Below, one piece after another: positions 25,404 through 36,735 of a DNA stretch of 64,000 nucleotides. The notes beneath the pieces were generated by a model that was not told the DNA's origin, did not search any database, and saw only the letters and a program-made list of their open reading frames with translations. The stretch comes from Palaemon carinicauda (Eukaryota; Arthropoda; Malacostraca; Decapoda; Palaemonidae). How positions within the stretch are numbered: the stretch's first letter is position 1; every line of letters starts with the position of its first letter. The position numbers and the translations under genes are program-made. The stretch spans positions 19,634,601 through 19,698,600 of the forward strand of contig NC_090759.1 of NCBI RefSeq assembly GCF_036898095.1, written 5' to 3'.

Positions 25404-25648
25404 TGTGAAACCATAACTCAGCTGGTAATGTATCTGCCTGGTGTTTCCCAGTCGGGGGTTCGAGTCCCGCTCAGACTCGTTAGTGCCATTAGTGTCTGCA
25501 ACCTTACCATCCTTGTGAGCTAAGGTTGGGGTGGAGAGGAGGCTTGGGCACTGATCATATAATATATGGTCAGTCTCTAGGGCATTGTCCTGATTGCTAG
25601 GGCAATGTCACTGTCCCCTGCCTCTGCCATTCATGAGCGACCTTTAAA
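25404..25648 (+). mobile_element. tRNA-derived SINE
   Basis: An internal pol III promoter is visible: A box TAACTCAGCTGG at 25414-25425 and B box GGTTCGAGTCC at 25457-25467, 43 bp apart as in tRNA genes. A body of about 180 bp follows and ends in CCTTTAAAAGCTTTAA. It is not a functional tRNA, because the acceptor stem does not close and the body continues without a 3' trailer. It sits inside the minus-strand LINE fragment, whose coding sequence continues on both sides. Confidence 0.88.
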
Positions 25649-26307
25649 AGCTTTAATGTCCATGTCTCTAAGCCATAAGTAAGTGTGGACCATTCGTAAG
25701 TTTCTTTCCTGTTGTTTGTAAATAGGGTTTTCAGGCTGTTTTATTTTTTGCTATTAGTAATTTTTTTTCTATTTCTTTATTGCATCTTGCATCATGCTAT
25801 TACTATTATTTTCTATTTCTTTATTACATCATATGTTATTATACAAGCTAGATATACAAAGGCATTTGTTTGCTTTATTGATGCTCTATCCATTATGATG
25901 TTGCAATTTTTCTTTGTTGATTTTTAGTTCCATGTTCTCACTCTTTCTTTTTTTCCATGTCAAGAATTGTTTGCAGTTTCTTTTCTGAGTCGGCTATTAT
26001 CACGTGTCATCTGCAAATCTAATATTTATATTTTCTCCAACTCTTATTCCTTCTATACCTGATATAATTCTCAATATGATTTCTCCATATATAGATAGGA
26101 GGTTTGGTGACATTATACCATCCTTCTCTTACTCTTCATTTTATTTCTATCCATAGTGTTGAATTATTTTCAATCTCAGTTGTAGCTTCCTGACTCCAAT
26201 ATAGGTTGGTAATTAGCCAAATGTCCTTGCCGTCAGTATTTAAGGTTTTTAAACATTCTATAAGTTGGGAGTGTCTAACTTTATCAAATGCCTTTTCATA
26301 GTCTTTA

Positions 26308-26330
26308 AAACACACACACACACACACACA
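26308..26330. repeat. (CA)n microsatellite
   Basis: About ten CA units followed by A9. It lies within the decayed LINE RT frame. Confidence 0.95.
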
Positions 26331-27015
26331 AAAAAAAAATCTATTGCTCTCACTAATAATATACGCTTGTTGAATATTGCATTTCTGGTAACTTTCTCTT
26401 TTGTAAATCCATACTATTCTTCTGCAACTTCTGGTCTTATTTTACTTTTGTTCTTGTTCTATTTAATACTACTCTTCAATATAATTTTTGTTGTTATGCT
26501 CATTAAGCTGTTGGTTCTGTGTAAACTACACTCAACAGAATTTGGTTTCTTGGGGATATCAATGAAGATGAATCTGTACATGTCTTTTGGAATGTATCTG
26601 TGTTTTATATCTTTTGATTGCCAATTCTACATTTTTTTCTCTTGCATTTCTTCAGCTTTTTCATTACTTCTAGTAATTCTGGACCATTCACTGATACATG
26701 CAATCTAGGTGTATCACCTCTTTCATCCTCAAAATGATCCTTTACATATTCTTCCCGTTTAAGAACATCCTCTATCTCCATCACCACTACCCCACTCTTT
26801 ATTCTTAATACATTCCCTCTTGTGTGTCTCTTTCTTGTGAGCACTTCTCATTTTATTGTGCATACACATCTATGATTTCATTTTAATTCCTCTACTTCAC
26901 TGTTCATCAATCCTGTTTCCCTTTGCTGTGTTACATCCTTCTCTGATTTGTAATTAGTTCCTCTTATCTTTGAGGATTTCTTTATTCCCATTTCTTTCTT
27001 CCATCTTATTAAGAA

Positions 27016-27552
27016 CAGTCATGCCTCTCTTCATGAAAGAATCTGCTTAAGAAATTTTCACGCTGTAAAATGAGATGAAGATTTTTCTGACTCACATTGC
27101 AAAAAATTTTCATAAGGTAAGAGATTTGCTACCCAGGCCAAGAATAAAAGTCACCCATTAAAAACAAGAAAGAAAATGGGTTGTTCTTAATAGAGAACGT
27201 ATCTCTCTATAGTATGGGAAACTATAATAGTACAGTACATAAGGTACTGTATATTTTGTATGTGTAGCCTACATTATTGTACTGTATGTATTGTATAATT
27301 TTCCATTTATTATTGCATTATGTTCTAATAACTATTAAATTTACAGGCATTAACTGTTAGTTTATGCATATTTAATGGTTCAAATATATTTGGCCCTACC
27401 ATTGTGGTTATACTGTAGCTTTATTATAGAATTTAATGTGTTTTTGTAGGGCTTGGAATGAGGTAAGCATTTTACATGTAAAATGCAACCAACAAAATTT
27501 TCACGAAACTAAACCCCCTCCAGAAAGAATTAATTTCTTGTGAGTAATTACT
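27016..27552 (-). mobile_element. Tigger-type MITE A, diverged second copy
   Basis: Reverse-complement relative of MITE A (13731-14929) without the nested (TAA)n repeat. Shared marks include TTTTACATGTAAAATG with CGTGAAAATTTTG at one end, a TAACCACAATGG block, GAACATAATGCAATAATA, and a TTGGCCTGG-like block near the other end. The terminal repeats are eroded and the flanking TA is no longer visible. Confidence 0.75.
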
Positions 27553-27879
27553 TTGCCTTCAGTCATTCAATTCTGATATCATCTTTCCCGTTTAGGTACT
27601 AGATCTTTAGTTGGTTGTTTTAGGACTATTTGCAAGACACTCCTGTCTCCGTCTAGCTCTTCCTCCTCTTCCAGTGGTTGTTCTCTATTCTGCACCTTGT
27701 ACAGGTAGGCCATCACAAATCCAGCAACTTTGGGAATGGGAGGGTGCTGGATTATCCATTTTTGCGGGGGCATAAAAAACAATTAGAATAGCGCCAATGT
27801 TATCCCTGCGTGTCGTAAGAGGCGACTAAAAGGGACAGGACGAGGGGGCTGGGAACCCCCTCTCCTGTAACTACATCCT

Positions 27880-28788
27880 GTGAGACATCGACAAAGAGAT
27901 GGAGCTGGGGGGAGAGTGACTGCTCCCAGCACTCTAGTTTTGGGGTGTTTGAATGTGCGTGGATGTAGCACGATAGAGAGTAAAAGATGTGAAATTGGAA
28001 GTATGTTTAGGAATAGAAGGATGGATGTATTGGCCTTGTGTGAGACAAAGATAAAAGGAAGGGTGAAGTGATGTTTGGTGAAATGTCTGGTAGAGTGTCT
28101 GGGATTGAAAGGGGAAGAACGAGAGTGGGTATGGCTTTATTGCTGAGTGAATGGATGACAGGTAAAGTAGTGGAATGGAAGGAGATATCATCTAGGTTAA
28201 TGTGGGTAAGGGTTAGGTTGGGTAGGGAATGTTGGGCGTTTGTCAGTGCGTATGGGCCAGGTAGTGAGAAAAGTGAAGAAGAGCGGAATGAGTTCTGGAA
28301 TGAATTAACTAGGTGTGAAGAAGGACTGGGTAGAAGGAATTATGAAGTTGTCATGGGTGACTTAAATGCTAGAGTGGGTGCTGGAGAGGTAGGTGTCATT
28401 GGGAAGTATGGTGTACCAGGTGAAAATGAGAGTGGTGAGAGACTGGTAGATATGTGTGTTGAGCAAGAGATGGTGATAAGTAATAGCTTTTTAAAAGAAA
28501 GATAAAAATAAGTATACATGGGTAAGAGTGGCAAATGGAAGAGTAGTAGAAAGGCCATTAATGGATTATGTGTTGATAACTAAAAGAATGTTTGGAAGAT
28601 TGAAAGATGTGCACGTGTTTAGGGGTATGGCTAACGGTATGTCTGATCATTTTTTGGTGGAAGGAAAATTAGTTGTAGCAAAAGAGTGAGGGAATAGAGT
28701 AGGTGGATGTAAAAGGGAGCTAGTGAGGGTTGAAGAGCTAATAAAACTGGGGGTAAAAAGTAAATTTCAGGAAAGGTTGAAAATGACA
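27880..28788 (+). pseudogene. RTE-like endonuclease domain
   Basis: AP-like endonuclease, broken by a frameshift near 28065 and stops near 28503 and 28688. Motifs are LGCLNVRG, LALCETKIKG (catalytic Glu), VMGDLNARVG (28353-28382), a TWVRVANGRVVERPLMDYVL block and MSDHFLVEGKL (about 28638-28670). The domain would nick the target DNA to prime reverse transcription. The reading ends at about 28788, where it runs into RT motif 5 sequence. Confidence 0.82.
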
Positions 28789-29697
28789 TATGAATGTGAT
28801 GTCGCCGTGGTTGTTTAACTTGTATGTTGATGGAGTGGGGAGAGAGGTGAATGCTCGAGTGCTTGGACGAGGATTAAAACTGGTAGACGAGAATGACCAT
28901 GAATGGGCGGTAAATCAGTTGTTGTTTGCGGATGATACTGTACAGGTTGCAGGCACAGAAGAGAAGCTTGGCCGATTAGTGACAGAATTTGGAAGTGTGT
29001 GAGAGAGAAGGAAGTTGAGAGTTAATGTGGGTAAGAGTAAGGTTATGAGATGTACGAGAAGGGAAAGGTGGTGCAAGGTTGAATGTCATGTCGAATGGAG
29101 AGTTACTTGAGGAGGTGGATCAGTTTAAGTACTTGGGGTCTGTTGTTGCAGCAAATGGTGGAGTGGAAGCAGATGTACGTCAGAGAGTGAATGAAGGTTG
29201 CAAAGTGTTGGGGACAGTTAAGGGAGTAGTAAAAAATAGAGGGTTGGGCATGAATGTAAAGAGAGTTCTATATGAGAAAGTAATTGTACCAACTGTGATG
29301 TATGGATTGGAGTTGTGGGGAATGAAAGTGAAGGAGAGACAGAAATAATGTGTTTGAGATGAAGTGTCTAAGGAGTATGGCTGGTATATCTCGAATAGAT
29401 AGGGTTAGGAACGAAGCGGTGAGAGTGAGAACGGGTGTAAGAAATGAGTTACCAGCTAGAGTGGATATGAATGTGTTGAGGTGGTTTGGCCATGTTGAGA
29501 GAATGGAAAATGGCTGTCTGCTAAAGAAGGTGATGAAGGCAAGAGTTGATGGGACAAGTACAAGAGGAAGGCCAAGGTTTGGGTGGATGGATGGAGTGAA
29601 GGTAGCTCTGGGTGATAGGAGGATAGATGTGAGAGAGGCAAGAGAGCGTGCTAGAAATAAGAATGAATGGCGAGCGATTGTGACGCAGTTCTGGTAG
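28789..29697 (+). pseudogene. RTE-like RT, C-terminal half
   Basis: Starts at VMSPWLFNLYVDGV, followed by LLFADDTVQVAG (active-site Ala-Asp-Asp) near 28920-28955 and FKYLGSVVAANGG (about 29124-29162). The C-terminal part is FEMKCLRSMAGISR, LRWFGHVERMENG and RPRFGWMDGVKVALGDRR, with a stop at 29695-29697. A stop after FGSV (29000-29002), a frameshift near 29070 and another stop near 29346 break it. RT motifs 1-4, including the first catalytic Asp, are absent. Confidence 0.85.
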
Positions 29698-29961
29698 GCC
29701 CTGCTGCTTCCTCCAATGCCTTAGATGACCGCGGAGGTAGCAGCAGTAGGGGATTCAGCTTTATGAAGCTTCATCTGTGGTGGATAACGGGGGAGGGTGG
29801 GCTGTGGCACCCTAGCAGTACCAGCTGAACTCGGTTGAGTCCCTTGTTAGGCTGGGAGGAATGTAGAGAGTGGAGGTCCCCTTTTTTGTTTTTGTTTCAT
29901 TTGTTGATGTCGGCTACCCCCCAAAATTGGGGGAAGTGCCTTGGTATATGTATGTATGTAT

Positions 29962-31494
29962 CCATATATTATAGGTAGTAGTAGATTTACAACCGATATA
30001 GGTACTGAGGTGCATCTTAAGTCGAGAAAAGTTGTTTCTGTAGATTTATTATGATGTGTCATGATTTGGCAATCATGTAAGTCATATTTTATCAATATTT
30101 TCTTTCTGTAAATCATTATTCAATTTTCTTGTATAATAGGATATCATATGCATTATTAAATCATTTTTGTATTGTATTTTTCAATTTCGAAAGAATTTTA
30201 AACATTAAGAATTACTTAATATTTTGTTTACCTTTAGTTATGATCAGCTGACCTCAAGGTCTCGCACATACAAATGGCGTATTTAATAAATAATTTCTAA
30301 ATATATTCAAAATATCTTCATGATGAATAGTACATCACCACCAATATGTTACAGGATATCGAAGTTTTCATACAGTTCGTTTGTCATTATTATTAGTTAT
30401 CATCTGAACGCCTCACTCTTTCTGTGTGCGAGTGTGTATGGCAATGTGTGTGCGGGTAGTTCATTTTCATAGCTTCATACAGTATTTAATTATCTAATCA
30501 TTACTAAGCCTTCATATTTCATTTAGGCATTATTGTGGTTTATTAAAGCATGTTTGTATTTTTTTTTTCAATTTCTTGAGCATTTCAATAATTATCAATT
30601 ACCTTTGGTATGCATCAGCTGATCTTAAGGTCACGCTACCGTATCGCGATTATGCGCCCATACAGTAATAACACGGAGTTGTTTAAATAATCTTAACTTA
30701 TCTCAAATCTCTTCATAATGAATATTACATCAGCAACAATATGTAATAATCACAGTATCCATACAGTTCCTTTAAAGACATTATTATTTATCATAAGAAT
30801 ACATGTTTTTTCTGTGTGTGTGTGTTTTTTAATTCAACATTAAATCTTCATATTTAGACATTAGCATTACTAGAAAGGATAAAATTAATATTAATATTAC
30901 ATAACCAATACTTGGTAAAATATCTGATGCTGCAAAAGCTAACTTGTTCACAGATGCGTTCGTTTGTTCTTTATGATCGGTGATGAAACTTGAACAAAGC
31001 AGTGGTTGTGGTTTTATGTTGCGTGTTTAGCAATAGCATGATATAAAATTGGCTTTATTTAATCTATTTTGGATTTTTAAGTATCCAACAAAAGCTAACC
31101 TATGCAATGATGGTTTTGTAATTAATTCAAATTTGACTTGATTTTTTACCTCGTCTTATATGCGCGGAATTGTATGGTATGTTTCTGCTTGTGTACTGTG
31201 CAGCTAGACTGTTTTCAACAATACACTAGAACTGTTTTCCTGCTGAAATGAGGGTGTATCTTATGTTTATTTACATTGGAAACGACTGCCAACCAAGCGG
31301 CCAGTAGAACAAATAATGCCGGTAACTGATGTAAGGATTATAGATAGCCTGATTAGTGATGGTCAACCTGCACCTGTTTAACACTTCAATTCTACACAAT
31401 TCTTTTGTTTGTTGCTCTATTACTTAAGAGTTTAAGGTGCCTTTTTTCTTTTTTTCATTAATTTCTTTAGTTTTACTTAGTGTTATATAGTTAG
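29962..31494. other. AT-rich stretch with a diverged tandem duplication
   Basis: No gene seen. Two related blocks at about 30140-30430 and 30520-30810 share TTTTTGTATT, GATCAGCTGA-like, TCTTCATRATGAAT, TACATCA and CATACAGTTC words in the same order, a tandem duplication with a period near 385 bp. The right part, up to about 31494, may include the eroded right terminal repeat of DIRS-4. Confidence 0.5.
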
Positions 31495-31565
31495 GAAAAA
31501 TAAAAGGTACTTTCAAATTTGTCATTTATTCCTGCACATATATAAACTTTCATTCCTTATGTAAG

Positions 31566-31602
31566 AGACTTGCTCTAAGTTGGGAGAGACTTGCTCTAAG
31601 TT
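31566..31602. repeat. Short direct repeat (2 x 19 bp)
   Basis: GAGACTTGCTCTAAGTTGG occurs twice in tandem. A second small tandem array (CTACTAGTCCTRCAAG, three copies) lies at about 32069-32120. Confidence 0.9.
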
Positions 31603-32137
31603 GGGTGGAAGTCTTTTAAATGGCTAAAGAACTATACCCTAAGATACAAATCTAAGCTCAATAGAGTGTGGGAAGAGCATCCTGACACCTCATGAACCAT
31701 TGGCCTGTGAATGCCAAAGAGATGATGGCCTGGAAAACCCAGGTGAGTAAGAAATAACTTGCACTGTGACTTTAATAGCCAAGTGTAAAGAGTGGGTTAA
31801 CACTCCTGCTCACTGAGATCCAGGCATAACCCAACTCTCTCTCTCTCGCAAGGAAGTTGGGAAAATAACAAAATACACAAAAGATATATTCAGGCCACTA
31901 AACGAAAGATGAGGCTTACGTGCAGTTGGACATAGCCAGCTTGCAGAGTCTATGGTTGCTGTGCTCTAAGAGAGGGAAAGATAAAGGAAGAAAAGGCCAG
32001 CCATTCCTTTGCATTCATTCTAGATTAACACTGATGTAACATATGCCCTCAACCAACTGCTACTAGTCCTGCAAGAAAGCTTCAGTCAACTGCTACTAGT
32101 CCTACAAGCTACTAGTCCTACAAGGGGGCTAAAGTAC

Positions 32138-32215
32138 CTACATCACTTGTTGAGCACTCATCACATGATCTAAACGTTTCTAGGGTCCTGTGAGTACATC
32201 TTGCCGGTAGTGGGT
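32138..32215 (-). pseudogene. DIRS-4 recombinase C-terminal end
   Basis: The minus-strand reading FTTHYRQDVLTGP, a stop, then a short block ending in SAQQVM and TAG is the usual end of DIRS-type recombinases in this window (compare GPVVAAQQLV at 45359-45388). One internal stop. Confidence 0.6.
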
Positions 32216-32240
32216 AGTAAAGGTACATTACCTTTGCTAC

Positions 32241-32640
32241 ATGCCCGGTTTGAACACCTGTCCCACCGAGACACCAAGGACCTACCTATGCCCCCAACGT
32301 CATTTCCTTCGCGTTCGGTCACTACAGTGGCAACTGAAGATCGGGTCTGAAGACCAAGGACCCTTTGTAATTGCTTATTACAGTACGGTTTACAGCAGAA
32401 GAAAGAGTTGTTGGATCCTAGATTCCATACTTCTCAAAGGGGTAAATGTTTCTTCTCCACTGGACTTCATGCTCTTCACAGATGCATCAAATGAACGGTG
32501 TGGGCTCACCTATTACAGCCCATGGCCTTTGGGCTGCAGTCTGATTTCAATCGGCAATACCACATAAACCAGATTTTTTGTTGGTTGCAGCGAGAACTCC
32601 TCAAAGTTTTGCTGTTACCCCCCAGGTTAAGGACAAATTT
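32241..32640 (+). pseudogene. DIRS RNase H fragment, inverted relative to DIRS-4
   Basis: The plus-strand frame 32241-32567 reads LRVRSLQWQLKIGSEDQGPF, then WILDSILLKGVNVSSPLDFM with LFTDASNERCG, the first catalytic Asp block of DIRS RNase H. It lies between minus-strand RT (from 32680) and minus-strand recombinase end (32215), so it has been flipped or comes from another copy. Confidence 0.75.
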
Positions 32641-32679
32641 AAGGGGTCACACTTGGTGAAGGAAAAGGGTCTTTACAAT

Positions 32680-33200
32680 CTTATAGGATCAACAAGTTGT
32701 CTGGGTAATGAAGAAGGCAAATGCCATTGGTCTTGTTGAAACCAGAATAAACACCCTCATAAACACCTGCAGGGCTATTTACAGACCAAAGCACAGCACC
32801 TGGAACTGGTATCTTTTCATACTGAACAAATCTCGGATACTTCGGTGATGACGGACGGATTAGGATCTCGAAGTATGCAGCTTTTAGATCCAGTGTGATC
32901 AGGAAGTCCCCGGTCTTGACAACCTGTCTGACCGTGGCTGCCGTCTCCATTTTGAATAGAGTCAACAGGACAATCTCGTTCAAGTCTGAGAGGTCTACGA
33001 CTGGTCTCGAGCCTTCTCAACAAGAAAGAGTGGACTGAAGAAACCTGGCACCCAGTTGACGATAACCTGAATAGCGCCCTTCTTGAACATGGTCTGGACT
33101 TCTGCCCGAAGGTCGACATCCTTCTTAAAGGAGGATAATCGCACTAGATGACGAATCGGGAGGGGAAGAGTTGATGAATGCAACTAAATAATCCAACATT
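32680..33200 (-). pseudogene. DIRS-4 reverse transcriptase, N-terminal part
   Basis: On the minus strand: LRAEVQTMFKKGAIQVIVNW, FFSPLFLVEKARDQS, then FKMETAATVRQVVKTGDFLI with TLDLKAAYFEILI (first catalytic Asp). At 32690-32700 comes HYPDNLLIL, where YLDD would be expected, so the active site is altered. The frame shifts near 32990. The RT ends abruptly there. Confidence 0.82.
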
Positions 33201-35650
33201 GACCATCCAGGGTTTGGCCCTCTGGCACTCAAACTCTGCCACCAGAAATTCTGGTATTCCCCCATTGATGGTATTGTAGAAGGATTTCCCCCTTAGATGC
33301 GGGTACTGTCCATGTTTTCCAGCTTTCCCTCTCCTCACTCATGCCTTCTTGCCATGAAAGAGCTGTCTGACAGGAGAAGCCTTCTTGACGGTGACTGCAG
33401 AGAAGGTCCCTTGCATGTCTTATGCGCTTGTCTTCGCACAGGTGATGAAGTGGAAGGACGGGAACTTACGGCTCGTTGGAGAAGAGTTATGACTCTTCTT
33501 TCTCAATCTCTGCTAATAAATTGATGACCTCTGCGTTAAACAGATTAGTACATAATCGATGAGTTGCAGAAATGTAGAGCCTCTTTGGTACCTGCCTGTG
33601 GAGCTTGGACATGACAGCATCTCGCCTCTTCAAGATCCAGTTGGCCCACTGGTTCCCCAAGTTATAGGCCAAAAACTCAACTGCTCTGGCCCCAAGAATG
33701 CAGAACGTTCTTAGGGCCTTTCTATTTCTCTGGGTCCAACAGGTCTTCATTGTGACCAGATCACCCATGGTACCAGACCATTAGTCCATCCTTGAAAAGG
33801 CTTTCAAAGATCTGCAGCTGAAAGCATCATCAGATGAGCTGCCAGTTTCTCCACCGTCATGCCTTGAGCCAATGCCGACACTGCCAGATCTAAAGGCAGG
33901 GGAGAAGGCTTGTCGTTAAGATGTTACAGTACTACTTTTGCCTAACAAAAGTGGAAGGAAGTAAATGGGACCAGTTGCTAGCCTTCAAGGAGTCCTTTTT
34001 TGCAATGATTTGCAAAATCACCTTGTTAATAGACTCTGATACCATCTTTAACCAGAGCAACTCTAGCCTAGTCATAGTGGGTTGTGGGGCTCGACTGAAA
34101 AGATCTAACACCGTGTATCTTACTTGGTGGGTTCCCATATTCCATTAACCTTCCAGATATAGGACAGAACTTGCATGAAGAAATAGTCAGACTCCCTTTG
34201 CTCGTTGGATGGAGCATTGGGGCCAGCTGTTGCTGGAAAAACCCCTTTGGAGTTGTCAGAATCAGAATCCAAAGATTCTTCCAACTCACGGCTCACACCC
34301 ATACAAGCCTGAGTTGGGTCAGGGTTGTCATCTTGCACTCTAGCAGGAGACAAAGGCCTGTAAGGGTGTCTCATGGAGGAGCCGTAACCTGCCCTGACTT
34401 CCAACATTTTTTGGGCACCTTAATTGGGATAATTCCCACTTGTTTCCAGAGGGGATCAGGCTTGGAATAGCCAGTCTTCGAACCTAAATATTGCTTATAT
34501 CTAGACATGTGTGCAAGTGCCTTACGAGCAGGTGTCAGGAATTAGAGCATGAAAGGTGGCGGTTGTACTCCTACGCCTAGGATCTGAAAGCATCCTAAGA
34601 TTTCCCAAGACCCCGACACCTTCATAGGGATGTTAATGGGTTTGTTTGATCTATCTGGTGATCGTACTGTCATAAGACTGGTTGTAGACTGCATGCCGGC
34701 TTTCAAGAGTTTCTGAAACCATGGCAAGTTTCTTGTGAACGAGGAAGCAGTCAATTTGGCTCATGACTGTGGAACCTGTACATCAGGGGTCCAGGTTAAA
34801 CCCTCCCCTGGAAAATGGAATGCACAAGGCGCCATATCAGAGCATGTCGGAGGAATAAATGAGGCACTCGCAGCATGTCTGCTACTGTACTATGTATAAG
34901 TAAGCGAGCAAGCCTGAGCTACATACGCTAGTGCTGCACAAACACTAGTGAGAGCCCTCTCTGAGGGTTCACTAACAGCTTGTACCTCATGCTCATGAGT
35001 GCGCTCAGATAATGGCAAGCAAGGAAAGATTGGTTTGGCAGAAAATTGTTCCAGGTGTTGCAATGTGTCTTCTAATGGAATAGGGGTCACTCTTGAAGGA
35101 GCACTTGCCAGAGGCATGAGCCCAGAGGGCTGAACATGCGCAAGACTAGCAGAGATTCGTGATGTCCTAGGAATTTAGGGTCAGGGTGGAAGGATCACTC
35201 ATTTGAGGCGTGAGCCAAAAGGGCTGCACACCCTAGAGACTCGCAGATGCCGTAGGGGTATGATTAAAATCTCCTTTGCGTCTTGGGAGCCATTGGACAG
35301 GATCACCAAAAGGCTACAAAGTGCCTAGTTCTGGAGAGCTAGTGCGTGGTGGTGACGAGTCACGGGCACCCTTACGAGCAACTTGAGTGAGGATGACTTC
35401 AAGCAGCAGCGAGAAAATCTGCTGTAGGGCCCCCAAAGAACTGCAATCTCATAAGGGTGAGGATTGCAAGGAACCTCTGGCTAGGCAAATTCAGTGTTAA
35501 CACCTGGGTTGAATGCACATGGCTAGAACCTGAGAGGGAACTAGCCTGAAAAACCTCAGCTGGAAGAGGAAATGCAGAAGAAGTTACTGCTAAAGGCACA
35601 AGACCAAATGGACTTGTGCTCCCACTGTTCTCCTGGCGTCAATGCCTCCA
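33201..35650 (-). pseudogene. DIRS-4 gag-like region
   Basis: Minus-strand frames at 33768-33487 (TFCILGARAVEFLAYNLGNQ, RRDAVMSKLHRQVPKRLY), 33338-33144 and 34407-34120 (acidic, Ser/Asp-rich) match the composition and order of DIRS ORF1 just upstream of RT. The part beyond about 34800 (35117-34890, 35599-35399) is Ser/Pro/Leu rich and repetitive, and I assign it only by position. Not intact. Confidence 0.55.
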
Positions 35651-36219
35651 GAAGCATTTCCTAAGTGGGGAAACCTGAAAGCCACAAGGAAGGCCACAGT
35701 TGACGCAAGGCATCAGAAGAGTCAAGACTCCCGTTGAGGGAAAGCAACAGAGTCTTCCTGACAAGAAGGTTGTCCAGGGGTTAAACAGCCATTGTTCTTC
35801 ATCGATCAGTCGCCAGAGGTAGCCGAATATGAAGAGGCAGATGGGAGAGTACTAGTCACAGGAGAATGAAGTCAGGATTTCTTTAAACTTTGAGGATGAG
35901 CCCAAAAGTCAAAGAATCCCTTTTAGACTACTTCTTCCCGTGTCTATTGTACCCCTCCCATTAAGAGGATGGCTGCACATGACGCTCAGCGCAAGGAAAA
36001 GCCTCCTAGCAAGTGTGTCGTCTGTACGAAGGGCAAAGTTGGGGAAAGTTAGTGAAGATCCGTCTCCTTAGCCGACATCAAGGTGCCGCAGCAGCAGCAG
36101 CCCGATACGCCAGGACAAACCCATTTGATTGCAGTTCACAAACTATAACTACACCTGTAAAGAAGAAATTAATGTCTGCACTTATCCGTAGCCAAATCAT
36201 AAGTGAGCTCAGCTATTGA
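35651..36219. other. Putative DIRS-4 leader; no gene recognised
   Basis: It lies between the gag-like region and the left ITR of DIRS-4. A short plus-strand Met-Ala-Ala-His-Asp frame near 35970 with Cys-Val-Val-Cys is seen, but it has no further support. Confidence 0.3.
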
Positions 36220-36385
36220 GTGAGTGTGTAAGCAGGTGTGTTAGTCTACCTCTGCTAACTAGTGGAGGGTCAATGATACCTCGCTTTGAAACTTTTAATG
36301 GCTTAAACAGCTCACGCTGAATCATCTCTAATATGTAAAGAACGAAGGTTTGTATATGCAGGAACAACTAAACATTACAAATTTG
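36220..36385 (-). repeat. DIRS-4 left inverted terminal repeat
   Basis: The minus-strand reading begins ACAAATTTGTAATG, then GTTCCTGCATATACAAACCT and, further in, CCCTCCACTAGTTAGCAG. This is the same layout as the left ITR of the mini-DIRS (44567-44754): GTTCC, TACAAACC, GGGTTAAT and a GCTAATTAGC block. It lies within 10 bp of the left end of DIRS-3. Confidence 0.65.
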
Positions 36386-36392
36386 TAAAATG

Positions 36393-36735
36393 ATTTTTGG
36401 ACTTAAGCCATGTCGTCCTGATGGAAGGTTCCTAATAGTAGCTTCCAAGGGATATATGAAATACAGTGATATTCCCAGAGAATTTACCTTTAGGTCTCCA
36501 GAATTCTAACTCCTGGCGTGAATATCCTTAAATTTTCTCTTAAGGATATCGCATAATCAAGGGACGTATCTTTATACGACACATATCGATCTTCACCTCG
36601 AATAGTGTTTTTGCCTCGAGGGGGAAGAGTGGCAAATTTTGAAGGGGAGCCGTTATCAAGGTTACCCTATTTCTCATACTACTATTGAGTATCAAAATGG
36701 CGCCATATTCAAGATGACGGTTATTCCTAGTTTTG
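36393..36735 (+). repeat. DIRS-3 left inverted terminal repeat
   Basis: Begins GATTTTTGGACTTAAGCCAT and runs through GATATTCCCAGAGAATTT, GAATTCTAACTCCTGGCG, GGGGGAAGAGTGGCAAATTT and GAGTATCAAAATGGCG. Each block is found reverse-complemented in 46300-46660. Confidence 0.9.

Larger units (their letters stand above)
25145..26990 (-). pseudogene. Non-LTR retrotransposon fragment (RT and C-terminal region)
   Basis: Read on the minus strand: a pre-RT linker (26844-26605, with VMEIEDVLKREEYVKDHFED), then RT with FKDYEKAFDKVRHSQLIECL (near 26320-26260), a TNLYW block, and further down FADDTVIIADSEK with a frameshift (about 26020-25970). Next come a Thr-Tyr-Gly/Trp-Thr block near 25690-25660 and a C-terminal Arg/Lys-rich block (25400-25150). 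The endonuclease was not seen. A (CA)n tract, several frameshifts and an inserted SINE break the copy. I cannot assign the clade. Confidence 0.75.
27785..29961 (+). mobile_element. RTE-like non-LTR retrotransposon with internal deletion
   Basis: It begins near TTATCCCTGCGTGTCGTAAG and ends with CTACCCCCCAAAATTGGGGG and a (TATG)n tail (29946-29961). The endonuclease is present, followed directly by the second half of the RT; the segment between them is missing. The same 3' end occurs alone at 11573-11677. The clade (RTE/Proto2-like) is inferred from the compact single-ORF endonuclease-RT order and the short tandem tail. Confidence 0.8.
31495..36385 (-). mobile_element. DIRS-4: minus-strand YR retrotransposon, rearranged
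   Basis: On the minus strand the order is left ITR (about 36385-36220), gag-like region (about 35650-33200), RT (33183-32680), a plus-strand RNase H piece (32640-32241), the recombinase C-terminus (about 32215-32138), a 3' region and an ICR-like segment (about 31570-31495). The ICR-like segment (AATTTGTCATTTATTCCTGC and on) matches the left end in the sense expected for DIRS. The right ITR is not clear. The RNase H piece is inverted relative to the rest. All frames are broken. Confidence 0.65.

Noticed and set aside
25414..25467. A functional tRNA gene
   Set aside because: A and B boxes are good, but there is no closed acceptor stem, and a SINE body with a tail follows, inside a LINE fragment.
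26265..26708. A 147-residue hydrophobic plus-strand protein
   Set aside because: It is antisense to the LINE RT linker and includes the (CA)n tract.
31566..32120. A CRISPR-like array
   Set aside because: The repeats are two- or three-copy tandems without spacers, and the DNA is eukaryotic.
36013..36219. A small gene with a CAG/GCA run
   Set aside because: It lies in the leader or ITR of DIRS-4, has no homologous motif, and the Ala run is only five codons.
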